From: a bacterium
GTDB taxonomy: Bacteria; Electryoneota; Electryoneia; Electryoneales; Electryoneaceae
Length of the DNA stretch: 64,000 bases
Assembly: GCA_020444265.1 (NCBI GenBank)
Contig: JAHLLH010000003.1
Coordinates: 372,001-436,000 of the forward strand
Reading direction: 5' to 3'
The translations under genes were made by a program, and so were the position numbers. Of the stretch, positions 44,172-52,706 are shown one piece after another. Positions within the stretch are counted from its first letter, which is position 1; every line of letters starts with the position of its first letter. The notes under the pieces are model-generated. The model had not been told where the DNA came from. It did not search any database and saw nothing but the letters and a program-made list of their open reading frames with translations.

Positions 44172-45093
44172 AGAGCGCTTCCAGCAGGTATTTGAGCACA
44201 ACGATAGCGATGAGCAGGGCGAGCAAAAGCTTGATCAGCCGAGCCGGGATAAACCTCTGCAGCAAGGCCCCAAGGTACATTCCCACCGCACCTCCAGCGC
44301 CGAAGAGCAGCCCCAACAGCCAGTCTGGACGAACCGGCACAGCACCCGCGACCAGTTCCGGTGCAACAAAGGCGAAGAAGAGGACACCGACAATCGATGT
44401 CAGGAATGTCCCCATCAAGGCTGCCCCGGCGATGGTGTAAACCGGCAATCCGAAAACTGTCACCAGGAAAGGCGCGATGATCGCCCCTCCACCGATACCA
44501 TAGGTGCCGCCAATAATGCCCACTACAAAGCTGAGCAGCATGATAGCAGGAGTGCTGATCTCGTAGCGTTCTCCTTCGAATGTAAAGCCAAGGCGACGCA
44601 GTCCGAAATACTCCTCGCTGACGCGGAAACTGCCACGTTTTCCCGTGCCGTCGAGCTCGCCTTTGAATACCTGCTGAAGGAGACGGAACCCGACAAACCC
44701 CAACACTGCGGCGACAAAGAGTTTGAAGGCCGTCGGATCGGGCAGAAGGGTGACACGGATGAACACTCCACCTATGACACCAGGCAAGGTTCCGATGACG
44801 ACTGCCCAAGTGATCGGCCAGACCATACGGCCTTCACGGATGTATCGATAGACACCGCTGGGTATGGCGACCACGTTAAACAACAAATTGGTAGGGGTGA
44901 CCGCCGGGCTGACAAAGCCGAGGACACTCATTTGGAAGGGGAGCAGGAGGAAAGCACCGGACAGACCACCCACCGAGGTCAGGGTCGAGATCACCATCGC
45001 CGTCAGGAAAGGCAGCCACCAGTGCGTTTCGACTCCACTAACCGCAAACTCGACCATCGAAACAACTCCCACGTTGATCGCCCCAAAATCCAT
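44170..45093 (-). CDS. TauE/SafE-family sulfite (sulfur anion) exporter
   Basis: A 307-residue polytopic membrane protein with about eight segments. The duplicated signature is visible: GGLSGAFLLLPFQMSVLG near the N-terminus and GIIGGTYGIGGGAIIAPFLVTVFG in the second half, together with VTPTNLLFNVVAIPSGVYRYIREG. Family members export sulfite, sulfoacetate or related anions. A 137-base gap separates it from divergent arsR, whose promoter lies there. A link to the neighbouring sulfotransferase is possible but not shown. Confidence 0.85.
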   Translation of the reverse strand: MDFGAINVGVVSMVEFAVSGVETHWWLPFLTAMVISTLTSVGGLSGAFLLLPFQMSVLGFVSPAVTPTNLLFNVVAIPSGVYRYIREGRMVWPITWAVVIGTLPGVIGGVFIRVTLLPDPTAFKLFVAAVLGFVGFRLLQQVFKGELDGTGKRGSFRVSEEYFGLRRLGFTFEGERYEISTPAIMLLSFVVGIIGGTYGIGGGAIIAPFLVTVFGLPVYTIAGAALMGTFLTSIVGVLFFAFVAPELVAGAVPVRPDWLLGLLFGAGGAVGMYLGALLQRFIPARLIKLLLALLIAIVVLKYLLEAL

Positions 45094-45166
45094 AGTTCTT
45101 TCCTGGAATTCAAGTGTAAGGGGTGGGGCGGAGCAGGTGGCTCACGAGCCCCGTTGCTGAAACCGT

Positions 45167-45211
45167 TTGCAACAGCAATGCTTGATTCGTATCATTTGCA
45201 TGATTGTGCAA
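45167..45211 (+). promoter_or_regulatory. Promoter and ArsR-type operator of the arsenic operon
   Basis: A -35 candidate TTGCAA (45167-45172) and a -10 TATCAT (45190-45195) are separated by exactly 17 bases. Directly after the -10, TTGCA-tgattg-TGCAA (45196-45211) is an inverted repeat, extendable to 7 bases with one mismatch. It covers the expected transcription start, 20 bases before the arsR ATG. This is the geometry expected for autorepression by ArsR and release by arsenite. Confidence 0.65.
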
Positions 45212-45230
45212 GTGAACAAGTGAGGGATGT

Positions 45231-45614
45231 ATGGCTGAGCAAAATGACCAGTTGGCGATGAGTGTCGAGGAGGCTACCCTCGATGCCGCAGTCTGCTGTC
45301 CGGGGATCGAAGATCAGTTTGACCCACGCTTTTTCAAGGCGCTGGGTGATCCGAACCGTATCGCCATTCTGGTTCAGCTCGCACGCTGTATGCGTCCCTG
45401 CACCGTCACAGAACTGGCAGACTGCTGCCCGGTTGATTTCAGTGTTGTATCGCGTCATCTCGTGATCCTGCGAGATGCAGGAATTGTCGAGGCAGAAAAG
45501 CAGGGGAAGCAGGTCTACTACTCGGCCCGTCTGATAGATATCGCCGGACGCATGAGTCAGATTGCAGACTCCTTGACCCAAGCGGCATTTGTCCGTTCAA
45601 AAGTATGTTGTTGA
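45231..45614 (+). CDS. arsR: ArsR-family arsenic-responsive repressor
   Basis: A 127-residue winged-helix repressor: FKALGDPNRIAILVQLA is the family start, ELADCCPVDFSVVSRHLVILRDAG the recognition helix, GKQVYYSA the wing. It has many cysteines: C22-C23, C53, C57, C65-C66 and a terminal C126-C127. This differs from the C-V-C pair of E. coli ArsR, but C53/C57 and C65/C66 lie in the equivalent part and could form the As(III) site. GAGGG precedes the ATG. It heads arsR-arsM-arsC and overlaps no gene once the arsM start is corrected. Confidence 0.88.
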   Translation: MAEQNDQLAMSVEEATLDAAVCCPGIEDQFDPRFFKALGDPNRIAILVQLARCMRPCTVTELADCCPVDFSVVSRHLVILRDAGIVEAEKQGKQVYYSARLIDIAGRMSQIADSLTQAAFVRSKVCC

Positions 45615-45645
45615 CCCACAGCGAAGGCTGTTTCAGGAGGTTTTG

Positions 45646-46506
45646 ATGGAATCGAATGATGTGGTACGTGGATTTGTCCGTGACGCCTACAAATTGGCGG
45701 TCGAAGGGAATACGGGTTGCTGCGGTGGAGATAGCAAGGGGACCGTGGTCCACTGGGCGGGGTACGATGAGGATATCCTTTCGACCCTGCCGGACGAAGT
45801 GGTCAACAATGCCTTTGGTTGTGGCAATCCGCTCGCCTTCAGCGAGGTCAAACCGGGTGAGGTGGTGCTTGACCTCGGAAGTGGCGCAGGCATCGACCTG
45901 CTTCTGGCATCGAGGATTGTTGGTCCGGAAGGCAAGGTCATTGGGGTGGACATGACCGATGAGATGATCGAGAAAGCGCGTCAGAACATCGCCGCCGATG
46001 GCGCGATCAACATCGACGTGCGCAAGGGGATCATCGAGGAGCTGCCCGTTGAGGATGGATCGGTCGACTGGGTCATCTCCAACTGTGTGATCAACCTGTC
46101 CCCGGAGAAGGATCGCGTTTTTGCCGAAATCGCACGAGTGCTGAAGCCGGGTGGACGGATGCAAGTGTCCGACCTGGTGGCTGTCGATCTGCCCGGTTAT
46201 GTCAAAGAGAACCAGTTCCTGCGCAACACCTGCATCGCCGGGGCGATCAGCGAGGAAGAGTACGTCGCCGGGTTGCAGGAGGTGGGGATGACGGATGCTT
46301 CGGTTCTCGAGAGAATCCGCTACGATGCATCTCAGGTCAAGGGTCTGCTCGATTCCGAACGTTACAATGTGGACACCGGTTCCTCCTGTGGCTGTGGTTG
46401 TGGTGTGGGGGCGGAGGGACTCGCCGGTGAAGCACTTGAGAGGGCAATCCGTGACCTGACCGGCAAGGTCTGGAGCGCGAAAATCCACGCACGTAAACCG
46501 GAGTAG
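45646..46506 (+). CDS. arsM: Arsenite S-adenosylmethionine methyltransferase
   Basis: A 286-residue methyltransferase. SAM motif VVLDLGSGAGIDLLLA (about 73-88) and GVDMTDEMIEKAR are clear. The three cysteines conserved in ArsM are present in context: FGCGNPL (C59), SNCVINLS (C147) and RNTCIAGA (C196). Extra Cys pairs occur at C25-C26 and in a C-terminal CGCGCG-like tail. It methylates As(III) to volatile or less retained forms. The ATG at 45646 is fixed by AGGAGG 5 bases upstream; the frame to 45589 would overlap arsR. Confidence 0.93.
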   Translation: MESNDVVRGFVRDAYKLAVEGNTGCCGGDSKGTVVHWAGYDEDILSTLPDEVVNNAFGCGNPLAFSEVKPGEVVLDLGSGAGIDLLLASRIVGPEGKVIGVDMTDEMIEKARQNIAADGAINIDVRKGIIEELPVEDGSVDWVISNCVINLSPEKDRVFAEIARVLKPGGRMQVSDLVAVDLPGYVKENQFLRNTCIAGAISEEEYVAGLQEVGMTDASVLERIRYDASQVKGLLDSERYNVDTGSSCGCGCGVGAEGLAGEALERAIRDLTGKVWSAKIHARKPE

Positions 46507-46510
46507 GGGA

Positions 46511-46936
46511 ATGGCAAACCCGAAGAAGGTGCTGATACTCTGTACGGGAAACTCCTGCCGCAGCATCATGGCCGAAGCCCTGATCAATCATGATCTCGCC
46601 GACTTTTGGCAAGCTTTTTCGGCGGGTGTGGAACCCTCGAAGCTCAACCCGCGGGCCGTGCAGGTAATGGCGGAGCTGGGGATCTCACTGGACGGCTACG
46701 AGTCGAAAGGTGTGGAGGAATTTCTGCAACGAGACGATCTCGACCTGGTGGTGACCGTCTGCGACCATGCACGCGAAACCTGCCCCGTTTTCCCGCACCC
46801 GGTTGAGCAGGTCCATGTCGGCTTCGAAGACCCTGCACCGTTTACCGACGAACCCGACTCCATCGCCCTCCCGAAGTTCCGCGAGGTGCGTGACAAAATC
46901 AAGGTTGAACTGATCGAGTTTCTGCAGAGCAGGTAG
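46511..46936 (+). CDS. arsC: Arsenate reductase, thioredoxin-coupled (LMW-phosphatase type)
   Basis: A 141-residue protein. The P-loop CTGNSCRS (C11, C16) binds arsenate, and the redox pair C84 and C91 in VCDHARETCP completes the relay known from Staphylococcus/Bacillus ArsC. PHPVEQVHVGFEDPAPF closes the active site. It reduces As(V) to As(III) for export or methylation by its operon partners. It starts 4 bases after arsM. Confidence 0.92.
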   Translation: MANPKKVLILCTGNSCRSIMAEALINHDLADFWQAFSAGVEPSKLNPRAVQVMAELGISLDGYESKGVEEFLQRDDLDLVVTVCDHARETCPVFPHPVEQVHVGFEDPAPFTDEPDSIALPKFREVRDKIKVELIEFLQSR

Positions 46937-46948
46937 TGCTTTGACTGG

Positions 46949-46974
46949 CCCGACACTTCAATGTCGGGTTTCTT
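46949..46974 (+). terminator. Intrinsic terminator after arsC
   Basis: Stem CCCGACA / TGTCGGG with a 6-base loop is followed by TTTCTT. It separates arsRMC from acr3, so acr3 may have its own promoter or depend on read-through. Confidence 0.7.
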
Positions 46975-47004
46975 CGGAGGTTCCAAACCGAAGGGATTTC
47001 CGAT

Positions 47005-47048
47005 GTAGACCGGGGCTTGCCTGCCTGTGGATGGTTTCCAACCCCGGC
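47005..47048. repeat. GTAG-headed palindromic repeat, copy 1
   Basis: GTAG at 47005-47008, one variable base, then a 39-base block at 47010-47048 starting CCGGGGCTTG and ending CAACCCCGGC. The ends pair (CCGGGG with CCCCGG, plus TTG with CAA) to form a hairpin. The block is identical to the one at 48275-48313. A GTAG head before an imperfect hairpin is the layout of REP sequences mobilised by REP-associated tyrosine transposases. Confidence 0.8.
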
Positions 47049-47051
47049 AAA

Positions 47052-47173
47052 GATGGGCCACGCCCATCGACCTTACCGCGCGAAAGCGCGAACGTCAGTG
47101 GCTTGGGTGCCCCGCCACCCAAGCGTGCAGATCAGCAGAGACTGTCAGGTCCTTAGCGCAGCGGTGACCTGAC
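47052..47173. repeat. Cluster of four further palindromes upstream of acr3
   Basis: Directly after repeat copy 1: GATGGGC-cac-GCCCATC (47052-47068); CGCGC-gaaa-GCGCG (47077-47090); GCTTGGGTG / CACCCAAGC with a 6-base loop (47101-47124); GTCAGGTC / GACCTGAC with a 14-base loop (47144-47151 and 47166-47173). The region is non-coding. Together they make nearly the whole 170-base leader of acr3 foldable. Confidence 0.7.
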
Positions 47174-47213
47174 GGTGTACGTTTCAAACAGCAACCAACA
47201 ACCCGAGCCCATC

Positions 47214-48272
47214 ATGATCAATTCCCACATCCCGGGACGTAAAAAACGCCTCTCCACCCTGGACCGATACCTCACCCTCTGGATCTTCCTCGCGATGGCG
47301 GCGGGGGTGATGCTGGGAGCGTGGGCGGAAGCCGTGCCACGTGCCATCACCGCGATGTCCATCGGCACCACATCCATCCCGATTGCCGTCGGCCTCATCC
47401 TGATGATGTTCCCGCCCCTCGCGAAAGTACGCTACGAGGAGCTGCCGCGAGTCTTCCGCAATGGCAAAGTGCTGGGGCTGTCGCTGCTGTTGAACTGGGT
47501 GATCGGGCCTCTCTTGATGTTCCTCCTCGCCGTCCTTTTGCTACCGGACAAACCGCACTACATGACCGGCCTGATCCTGATCGGGCTGGCGCGTTGTATC
47601 GCGATGGTGATTGTCTGGAACGACCTCGCCGAGGGGTCCGCCGAATACGCAGCCGGACTGGTTGCCTTCAACAGCATCTTCCAGATCCTCTTCTACCCGG
47701 TCTACGCATGGCTTTTCATCACCGTCCTGCCGCCGCTGTTTGGCCTGGAGGGCTTCGAGGTACACATCACCGTCGCCCAAATCGCCGAAAGTGTGGCGAT
47801 CTACCTTGGCATCCCCTTCGCCGCCGGGTTCCTCACACGCCTGACCCTGCGACGTCTCAAAGGCGACGACTGGTACACGAAAAAATTCGTCCCGGCGATC
47901 AGCCCCATCACCCTGAGCGCGCTGCTCTTTACGATTGTCGTCATGTTCAGCCTGAAGGGCGGCACCATCCTCGAGCTGCCGCTTGACGTACTTCGTGTCG
48001 CCGCTCCGCTGCTGATCTACTTCATCGCCATGTTCCTCATCACCTTCTGGATGGCGAAACGGATGGGCACCGACTACTCCAAATCCGCATCCCTCAGCTT
48101 CACTGCCGCCTCGAACAACTTCGAGCTGGCCATCGCTGTCGCGGTTGCCGTCTTCGGCATCCACTCCGGTGAAGCCTTTGCTGCGGTGATCGGACCATTG
48201 GTCGAGGTACCGGCGCTGGTGGGATTGGTGGGAGTATCCCTCTGGATTCGGCGACGCTTTTATCAAGCGTAG
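47214..48272 (+). CDS. acr3: Arsenite efflux pump, Acr3 type
   Basis: A 352-residue membrane protein with ten predicted helices. [20 protein letters not shown] carries the conserved functional cysteine of TM4 (C128 from the ATG at 47214), and [20 protein letters not shown] is the TM9 signature of the BASS/Acr3 class. It exports As(III) driven by the proton gradient. The frame extends to a GTG at 47175, inside the palindrome cluster, so the ATG at 47214 is preferred although its ribosome site is weak. Its stop codon TAG is part of the GTAG head of repeat copy 2. Confidence 0.92.
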   Translation: MINSHIPGRKKRLSTLDRYLTLWIFLAMAAGVMLGAWAEAVPRAITAMSIGTTSIPIAVGLILMMFPPLAKVRYEELPRVFRNGKVLGLSLLLNWVIGPLLMFLLAVLLLPDKPHYMTGLILIGLARCIAMVIVWNDLAEGSAEYAAGLVAFNSIFQILFYPVYAWLFITVLPPLFGLEGFEVHITVAQIAESVAIYLGIPFAAGFLTRLTLRRLKGDDWYTKKFVPAISPITLSALLFTIVVMFSLKGGTILELPLDVLRVAAPLLIYFIAMFLITFWMAKRMGTDYSKSASLSFTAASNNFELAIAVAVAVFGIHSGEAFAAVIGPLVEVPALVGLVGVSLWIRRRFYQA

Positions 48273-48313
48273 GCCGGGGCTTGCCTGCCTGTGGATGGTT
48301 TCCAACCCCGGCG
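48270..48313. repeat. GTAG-headed palindromic repeat, copy 2
   Basis: GTAG (48270-48273) overlaps the acr3 stop; after one variable base the 39-base hairpin block at 48275-48313 is identical to copy 1. Same orientation, 1265 bases apart, with acr3 between them. Confidence 0.8.
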
Positions 48314-48316
48314 ATG

Positions 48317-48372
48317 TCCGGCAACTGCCGGACGTTCCTCCTAAAAGGTGTCCGGGGTCCGATGGGACCCCA
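48317..48372. repeat. Two additional palindromes downstream of acr3
   Basis: GTCCGGCA-ac-TGCCGGAC (48317-48334) and GGGGTCC-gatg-GGACCCC (48355-48372) follow repeat copy 2. The rest of the gap to the next gene (48373-48574) is increasingly AT-rich and I see nothing else in it. Confidence 0.65.
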
Positions 48373-48574
48373 ATAGACCACAATAAAACAGAGATGTCCA
48401 AAAATCCTATCTATATCTTTTCTATGGACCGGCAGCTTGACAATGATAGATTCTTAGGGGAGGTTAATTCAAAGAATATTATTAGCATACTTGATTTTCC
48501 TCTTTTGTCTTAAAACATAGATAATAGTAGCAATGAACGACGATGATATCTGAAGCAGACACAGGAAACAGAAA

Positions 48575-50764
48575 ATGATACGACTCAATGACAGCTTGAT
48601 TCCCTCGCTTTCTTTTCTACTGGTTATTTCTTTCATTCCGATTTTCGCCCTTCATGCACAAGATGGTTGTCCTACCATTGTCAACCCCCCTGCTTCTGAA
48701 GGTGTTCAGCACATTGTTTTCGGACAGTCGATTGATTTCGAGACTGAACCAGTCGAGTGCCAGGACTTTTACGAGCAGGATGAGCCGAATTGGACCGCCT
48801 ACCACGCAACAGAAACCTCGAAATCGGGGTATCAAGTCAGGTATACCTGGTTAAAAGATCCAAATGGTGGATATGTCCAGGGCATTTTGCTCGACTTTGT
48901 TCAACTTCATTGCGGAGGAAGCTGTGGCGAGGATGTTATGCGGGAAGTTAGGATCCATGATCAAAATCAGATTGTTCGATTACTGCATGAACCAGCAACA
49001 AAGAGAGTTGTAGGTGAAGTGGTTAATATCGATGCAAAGCACACAATGGGGAATATGGGAAGTCTTGTGGATGAAGATGATTTTGATTTACACTGTATGA
49101 ATGGCTCCTCGCTAGATTATCAAGTCCTTGGTAAAGAAATGATAGCCGATAATATTTGTAGGTTTAAGGTAGCTATGAGACGAGAATGTGATATATCATT
49201 TTCTGTTGAGTTTAATATCCCAAATAATAATAATGGTTTTCCTTCAGGCACTTATTATTCAGATAATAGCGATGTCTATATAGTAAGAAAACCATTTGTA
49301 GTTTCAGTCAGTATAAAACCCTATGATTATCTCGCGGATGCAGTATCTGAAAATAATATTATACTTTGGAAAAACAAAATAGAGTATTTCCCGCCACACC
49401 CTCGTATATATGAACCTGGTACCAGAAATTACACGATATCGGAAGATTTTCAAGAGCCAATTTCACTTCCAAATTTTCTCTACTCAGATCAATACGAAAA
49501 TCTAAATAACGAGTGTTTCTTTTATAGGCGGGATGAAGGTGAGCAGATAGGGTTGGTTCTTGAGGTCAAGTGTGGTATTGATTGGGAAGGTGATGGGGAG
49601 GAAGTTCACAAGATTCCAGAGAGGGTTCAACTACAATTATCCTTCAATACTGAAGGTGACCCGAGTTCGATAACTATTGAACCGAGTAATTATCGGACAT
49701 ATGCAAAACTAAAAAGTGGAGACAATAACTATTATATACCGAATAAAGTAGATTATAAAAGATTATTAGTAAGTGGTATTAGCTATAAGGTCCAGGATGA
49801 CAGTTATAATGGCGATTTGTCATCACTCTACGAGTTGTTATTAGAAGATGATGGTCAAATAAATTTAGATAATAATTTATATTATGCGAATACAGTAATA
49901 GAAAATAATGATATGGAATATATGGGTAAGTATGCGCCATTGGTGATTAAGTATCTCTGCGAGAAATTTAGAGGAAGTGTTGATAATAGTAATATACCAA
50001 AAGAAATAGGGTATGATATTTGGAATTCATCGAAATTTACGTATGATACTTATATGGGTATGCCCTATAGTAGTATTCATCGAACTCAAGATCAGTATGA
50101 AATGCTACGTTGGTTCTTTGAGGGCGATACAGAAAGACTAGCATGTTGCTATGATTTTGCTTATTTGTACGGTATTCTATTAAAGACAATGGGCTATTCA
50201 TTGAATTATGAATTTATACACGCACTTATTCAATATAATGATCCTGTGAGAGGTCTAATAATTAGATATATGCCAATATACCTTAAAATAGTATACTTGC
50301 ATGGTGTAAAAGATGGAAATGATGAATATCAGCTAATAAATAGCCCATTTCCGTTTGAATTCGACGAAGATGGAGAAATAATTGCAGAGCATGAAAAACT
50401 ACTGCCGGGATATTATAATAATTATGTATTCAGAAGGCCATTCGGGAATCATGTATTATTAAATGTTATCGACAATGGCATTAATAAGTCATGTGATATC
50501 ACTGTGATGGCTATAGATGGAAATGAGAATGGGAATTATGATGGCACTGATACGATGCCAAATTTGAGCCAAAGAGATCCAGAAATAATGGCGATGGTGT
50601 CGCCGAGTCAATATGATGATTATATAAGAGATGAATATGTGTCAAGAAGTGTTGTTCCTCACCCTAATGACGAGGAATTCTGGCCGCTACCTTCATCAGT
50701 GTATTATGAGGATCATGAAATCTATTTTCCGCCTGCATTACTTAACTGGAGAAACCGACCATGA
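48575..50764 (+). CDS. Secreted protein with transglutaminase-like Cys motif
   Basis: A 729-residue exported protein of no firmly recognised family. Residues 1-29 are a signal peptide (FLLVISFIPIFALHAQ). Eleven or so cysteines occur in the first 350 residues, some paired (HCGGSC). Around residue 525-545, ERLACCYDFAYLYGILLKTMGY resembles the catalytic-cysteine helix of transglutaminase-like proteases, and RPFGNHVLLNVID further on could supply the histidine and aspartate. The first 400 or so bases look like ordinary host sequence; then the gene turns AT-rich, with asparagine, tyrosine and aspartate runs. Its stop overlaps the next start (ATGA at 50761-50764), so they are coupled. Confidence 0.6.
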   Translation: MIRLNDSLIPSLSFLLVISFIPIFALHAQDGCPTIVNPPASEGVQHIVFGQSIDFETEPVECQDFYEQDEPNWTAYHATETSKSGYQVRYTWLKDPNGGYVQGILLDFVQLHCGGSCGEDVMREVRIHDQNQIVRLLHEPATKRVVGEVVNIDAKHTMGNMGSLVDEDDFDLHCMNGSSLDYQVLGKEMIADNICRFKVAMRRECDISFSVEFNIPNNNNGFPSGTYYSDNSDVYIVRKPFVVSVSIKPYDYLADAVSENNIILWKNKIEYFPPHPRIYEPGTRNYTISEDFQEPISLPNFLYSDQYENLNNECFFYRRDEGEQIGLVLEVKCGIDWEGDGEEVHKIPERVQLQLSFNTEGDPSSITIEPSNYRTYAKLKSGDNNYYIPNKVDYKRLLVSGISYKVQDDSYNGDLSSLYELLLEDDGQINLDNNLYYANTVIENNDMEYMGKYAPLVIKYLCEKFRGSVDNSNIPKEIGYDIWNSSKFTYDTYMGMPYSSIHRTQDQYEMLRWFFEGDTERLACCYDFAYLYGILLKTMGYSLNYEFIHALIQYNDPVRGLIIRYMPIYLKIVYLHGVKDGNDEYQLINSPFPFEFDEDGEIIAEHEKLLPGYYNNYVFRRPFGNHVLLNVIDNGINKSCDITVMAIDGNENGNYDGTDTMPNLSQRDPEIMAMVSPSQYDDYIRDEYVSRSVVPHPNDEEFWPLPSSVYYEDHEIYFPPALLNWRNRP

Positions 50765-51620
50765 GACGGTTGCTGACATTAACAGTTTTTCTAGTCGCTT
50801 TTATCACGACTGGTGTAACTCAGGTAAGATATACAATTGAATGGCTAAAAGATTATTATGATTTCGATAACTGGCCTGGATTAACATCTGATATAAAACA
50901 ACCTCTGAATTTACTGGAGGGAGTTGAAGCATATCTAGGATTGATTAAAAACTCAAGTGTTCGTCTATATGGAGGATCGGCCATTTGTGAAGCAGGAGAA
51001 ATCACTTGGACGGCATATGATAATAGTAATATGGCGAAAGAAGTTATGTTGAGGAGCTATGAATATTCAACATTAGATGATTATGAGTTATCAACAATCC
51101 TTGATTCTCTGCAATACAATATAATAGGTGATGTAATGTCTTTTAACAGGCTGGGAAGTTATAATCAAAGCCCTTATTATACGATATCTGTTTCGAGGAA
51201 CAATTATATGTTTGGTGTTACAACAAGTGATTCGTTCCTCTGTGTTCAGGTTGCTCAGGCAATGGTCAACCGAATTGATGCTGCTCCTTCAATCGTATCA
51301 TTGGATGATTCCCCATCGCTTCCGTACATATCGGAAGTCAGAATACCTGATGATTTCTGGCAGCGTGAAGAGAGTAGACGTGCCTGGATAGAATTTGTTA
51401 TCCCCGCTGGACCGGATGAATTGGTAGAGACTTCGTTCAGGGCTTGGATTGGAGAATGGAGTGTCGTAAACCCGGGATTCAGAACAGTTGATGGGTATCG
51501 AATACCTATATTGTGTGAAGAAATACCAATGGCTGATCACATTAATTTGCGGGCCCGCTTGATGAACAATAGAGGTGAACGGACAGATACAACAATTGTG
51601 TTGGAAGAAGAATAGGATAG
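48990..51620. other. AT-rich island 3
   Basis: Composition becomes AT-rich inside the transglutaminase-like gene, stays so through the first of the paired secreted genes, and recovers across the second. The boundaries fall within coding sequence rather than between genes, unlike islands 1 and 2. Confidence 0.6.
50761..51615 (+). CDS. Secreted protein of an unrecognised tandem family, copy A
   Basis: A 284-residue protein with a signal peptide (residues 1-20, LTLTVFLVAFITTGVT). The mature start QVRYTIEW is followed by DFDNWPGLTSDIKQPLNLL and GGSAICEAGEITW; VQVAQAMVNRIDAAPS is a predicted helix; MNNRGERTDT lies near the end. Each of these matches copy B. No enzymatic motif, lipobox or sorting domain is present. 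Coupled by ATGA to the transglutaminase-like gene. AT-rich. The last 85 residues (WIEFVIPAGPDELVETSF onward) look like a separate beta-sandwich that may bind a partner. Confidence 0.65.
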   Translation: MRRLLTLTVFLVAFITTGVTQVRYTIEWLKDYYDFDNWPGLTSDIKQPLNLLEGVEAYLGLIKNSSVRLYGGSAICEAGEITWTAYDNSNMAKEVMLRSYEYSTLDDYELSTILDSLQYNIIGDVMSFNRLGSYNQSPYYTISVSRNNYMFGVTTSDSFLCVQVAQAMVNRIDAAPSIVSLDDSPSLPYISEVRIPDDFWQREESRRAWIEFVIPAGPDELVETSFRAWIGEWSVVNPGFRTVDGYRIPILCEEIPMADHINLRARLMNNRGERTDTTIVLEEE

Positions 51621-51672
51621 GAAGTTCTCCAATATACAAATCTGAGCAAAGTTTATCGGTGAGGCGCAACCA

Positions 51673-52530
51673 GTGAAGTGTAAGGTATCCATATTATCTC
51701 TGTTGGCGCTGCTGTCCTCCACGATTACACTCAACGGACAGGTAGCCTATACCGAGACGGACGTAAAACAGGCTTTCGATTTTGAATCGTGGCCAGGGTT
51801 GGATAGTCCACTGAAACAACCCTTGGGATTCCTCGATCTTGTAGAAACGTTCATTGCGCCCCTGGATAGGATCAGAATTGAACAGAGAACTGGGTCGGCT
51901 TATGGAGAAGGTGGGGAAATTAGTTGGTATGTGGATGATAGTTCAGAAGGAGCAAAATACTCATTGATAGCTTCAAATGAAGTCATCTCGTACCCCATTG
52001 AATACGCAGTTCAAGCTTATGTGATTGATACCACAGGGATAGGAGAAGTCTCAGTTTTTTCTTATGGGATTGATTCTACATCGTACACGATATGTGCAGC
52101 TCAGAACAACCATTGGATAAAAGTGACATCCTATGTGGATTCTATCGTCTGCGCCCAGATCGCTCTGGCTATGATTGATCGGATCGTTGCTGCATCTGCC
52201 GTTTTGGATATGGAAAATAGCCCGACCCAACCTGTCATCGGAGAACTGTCATCATCCAGCAGTCTCTTTACCACTGACCCGCACCATATCATTGATGTTA
52301 GCATTCCCATTACTCCTTATCCGACTGAAATATGGAAAGCAAACAGTGCTATCAAGAAGGACGATGGTGAATTCAAACCCTACGGTTGTGAAGTGACGGA
52401 GACTGGAATCAGCATGTCGATTCTTTCAAGTCGTATTGTTGATGCCACGACGGTTACGATCCAAGTATCCGTGATGAATAATCGTGGTGAGGAAGCGTTC
52501 AGAGTCTACACATTGTCGAACGAGGATTGA
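51673..52530 (+). CDS. Secreted protein of an unrecognised tandem family, copy B
   Basis: A 285-residue paralogue of copy A: signal peptide (SILSLLALLSSTITLNG), QVAYTETD, DFESWPGLDSPLKQPLGFL, TGSAYGEGGEISW, CAQIALAMIDRIVAAS and MNNRGEEAFR. It starts at a GTG with GAGG 8 bases upstream. Composition is closer to the host than copy A, so the two copies either diverged under different mutation histories or arrived separately. It lies 57 bases after copy A and 176 bases before the large type IX cargo protein. Confidence 0.65.
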   Translation: MKCKVSILSLLALLSSTITLNGQVAYTETDVKQAFDFESWPGLDSPLKQPLGFLDLVETFIAPLDRIRIEQRTGSAYGEGGEISWYVDDSSEGAKYSLIASNEVISYPIEYAVQAYVIDTTGIGEVSVFSYGIDSTSYTICAAQNNHWIKVTSYVDSIVCAQIALAMIDRIVAASAVLDMENSPTQPVIGELSSSSSLFTTDPHHIIDVSIPITPYPTEIWKANSAIKKDDGEFKPYGCEVTETGISMSILSSRIVDATTVTIQVSVMNNRGEEAFRVYTLSNED

Positions 52531-52706
52531 CCTGCATAATCAGGATTTCAAGAGATTTAGAGATAGTCGAAAAGCGCAACACAGGAAACTACACCAGTCT
52601 TTACGGTTTCAAAACGTGATCTGACTGGGAAACGATACGACCTGCTACCGGGCAGAACAGGATTTTATAAATCAGGATGTCAATCTTCAGACTTCATGAG
52701 GCTGCC

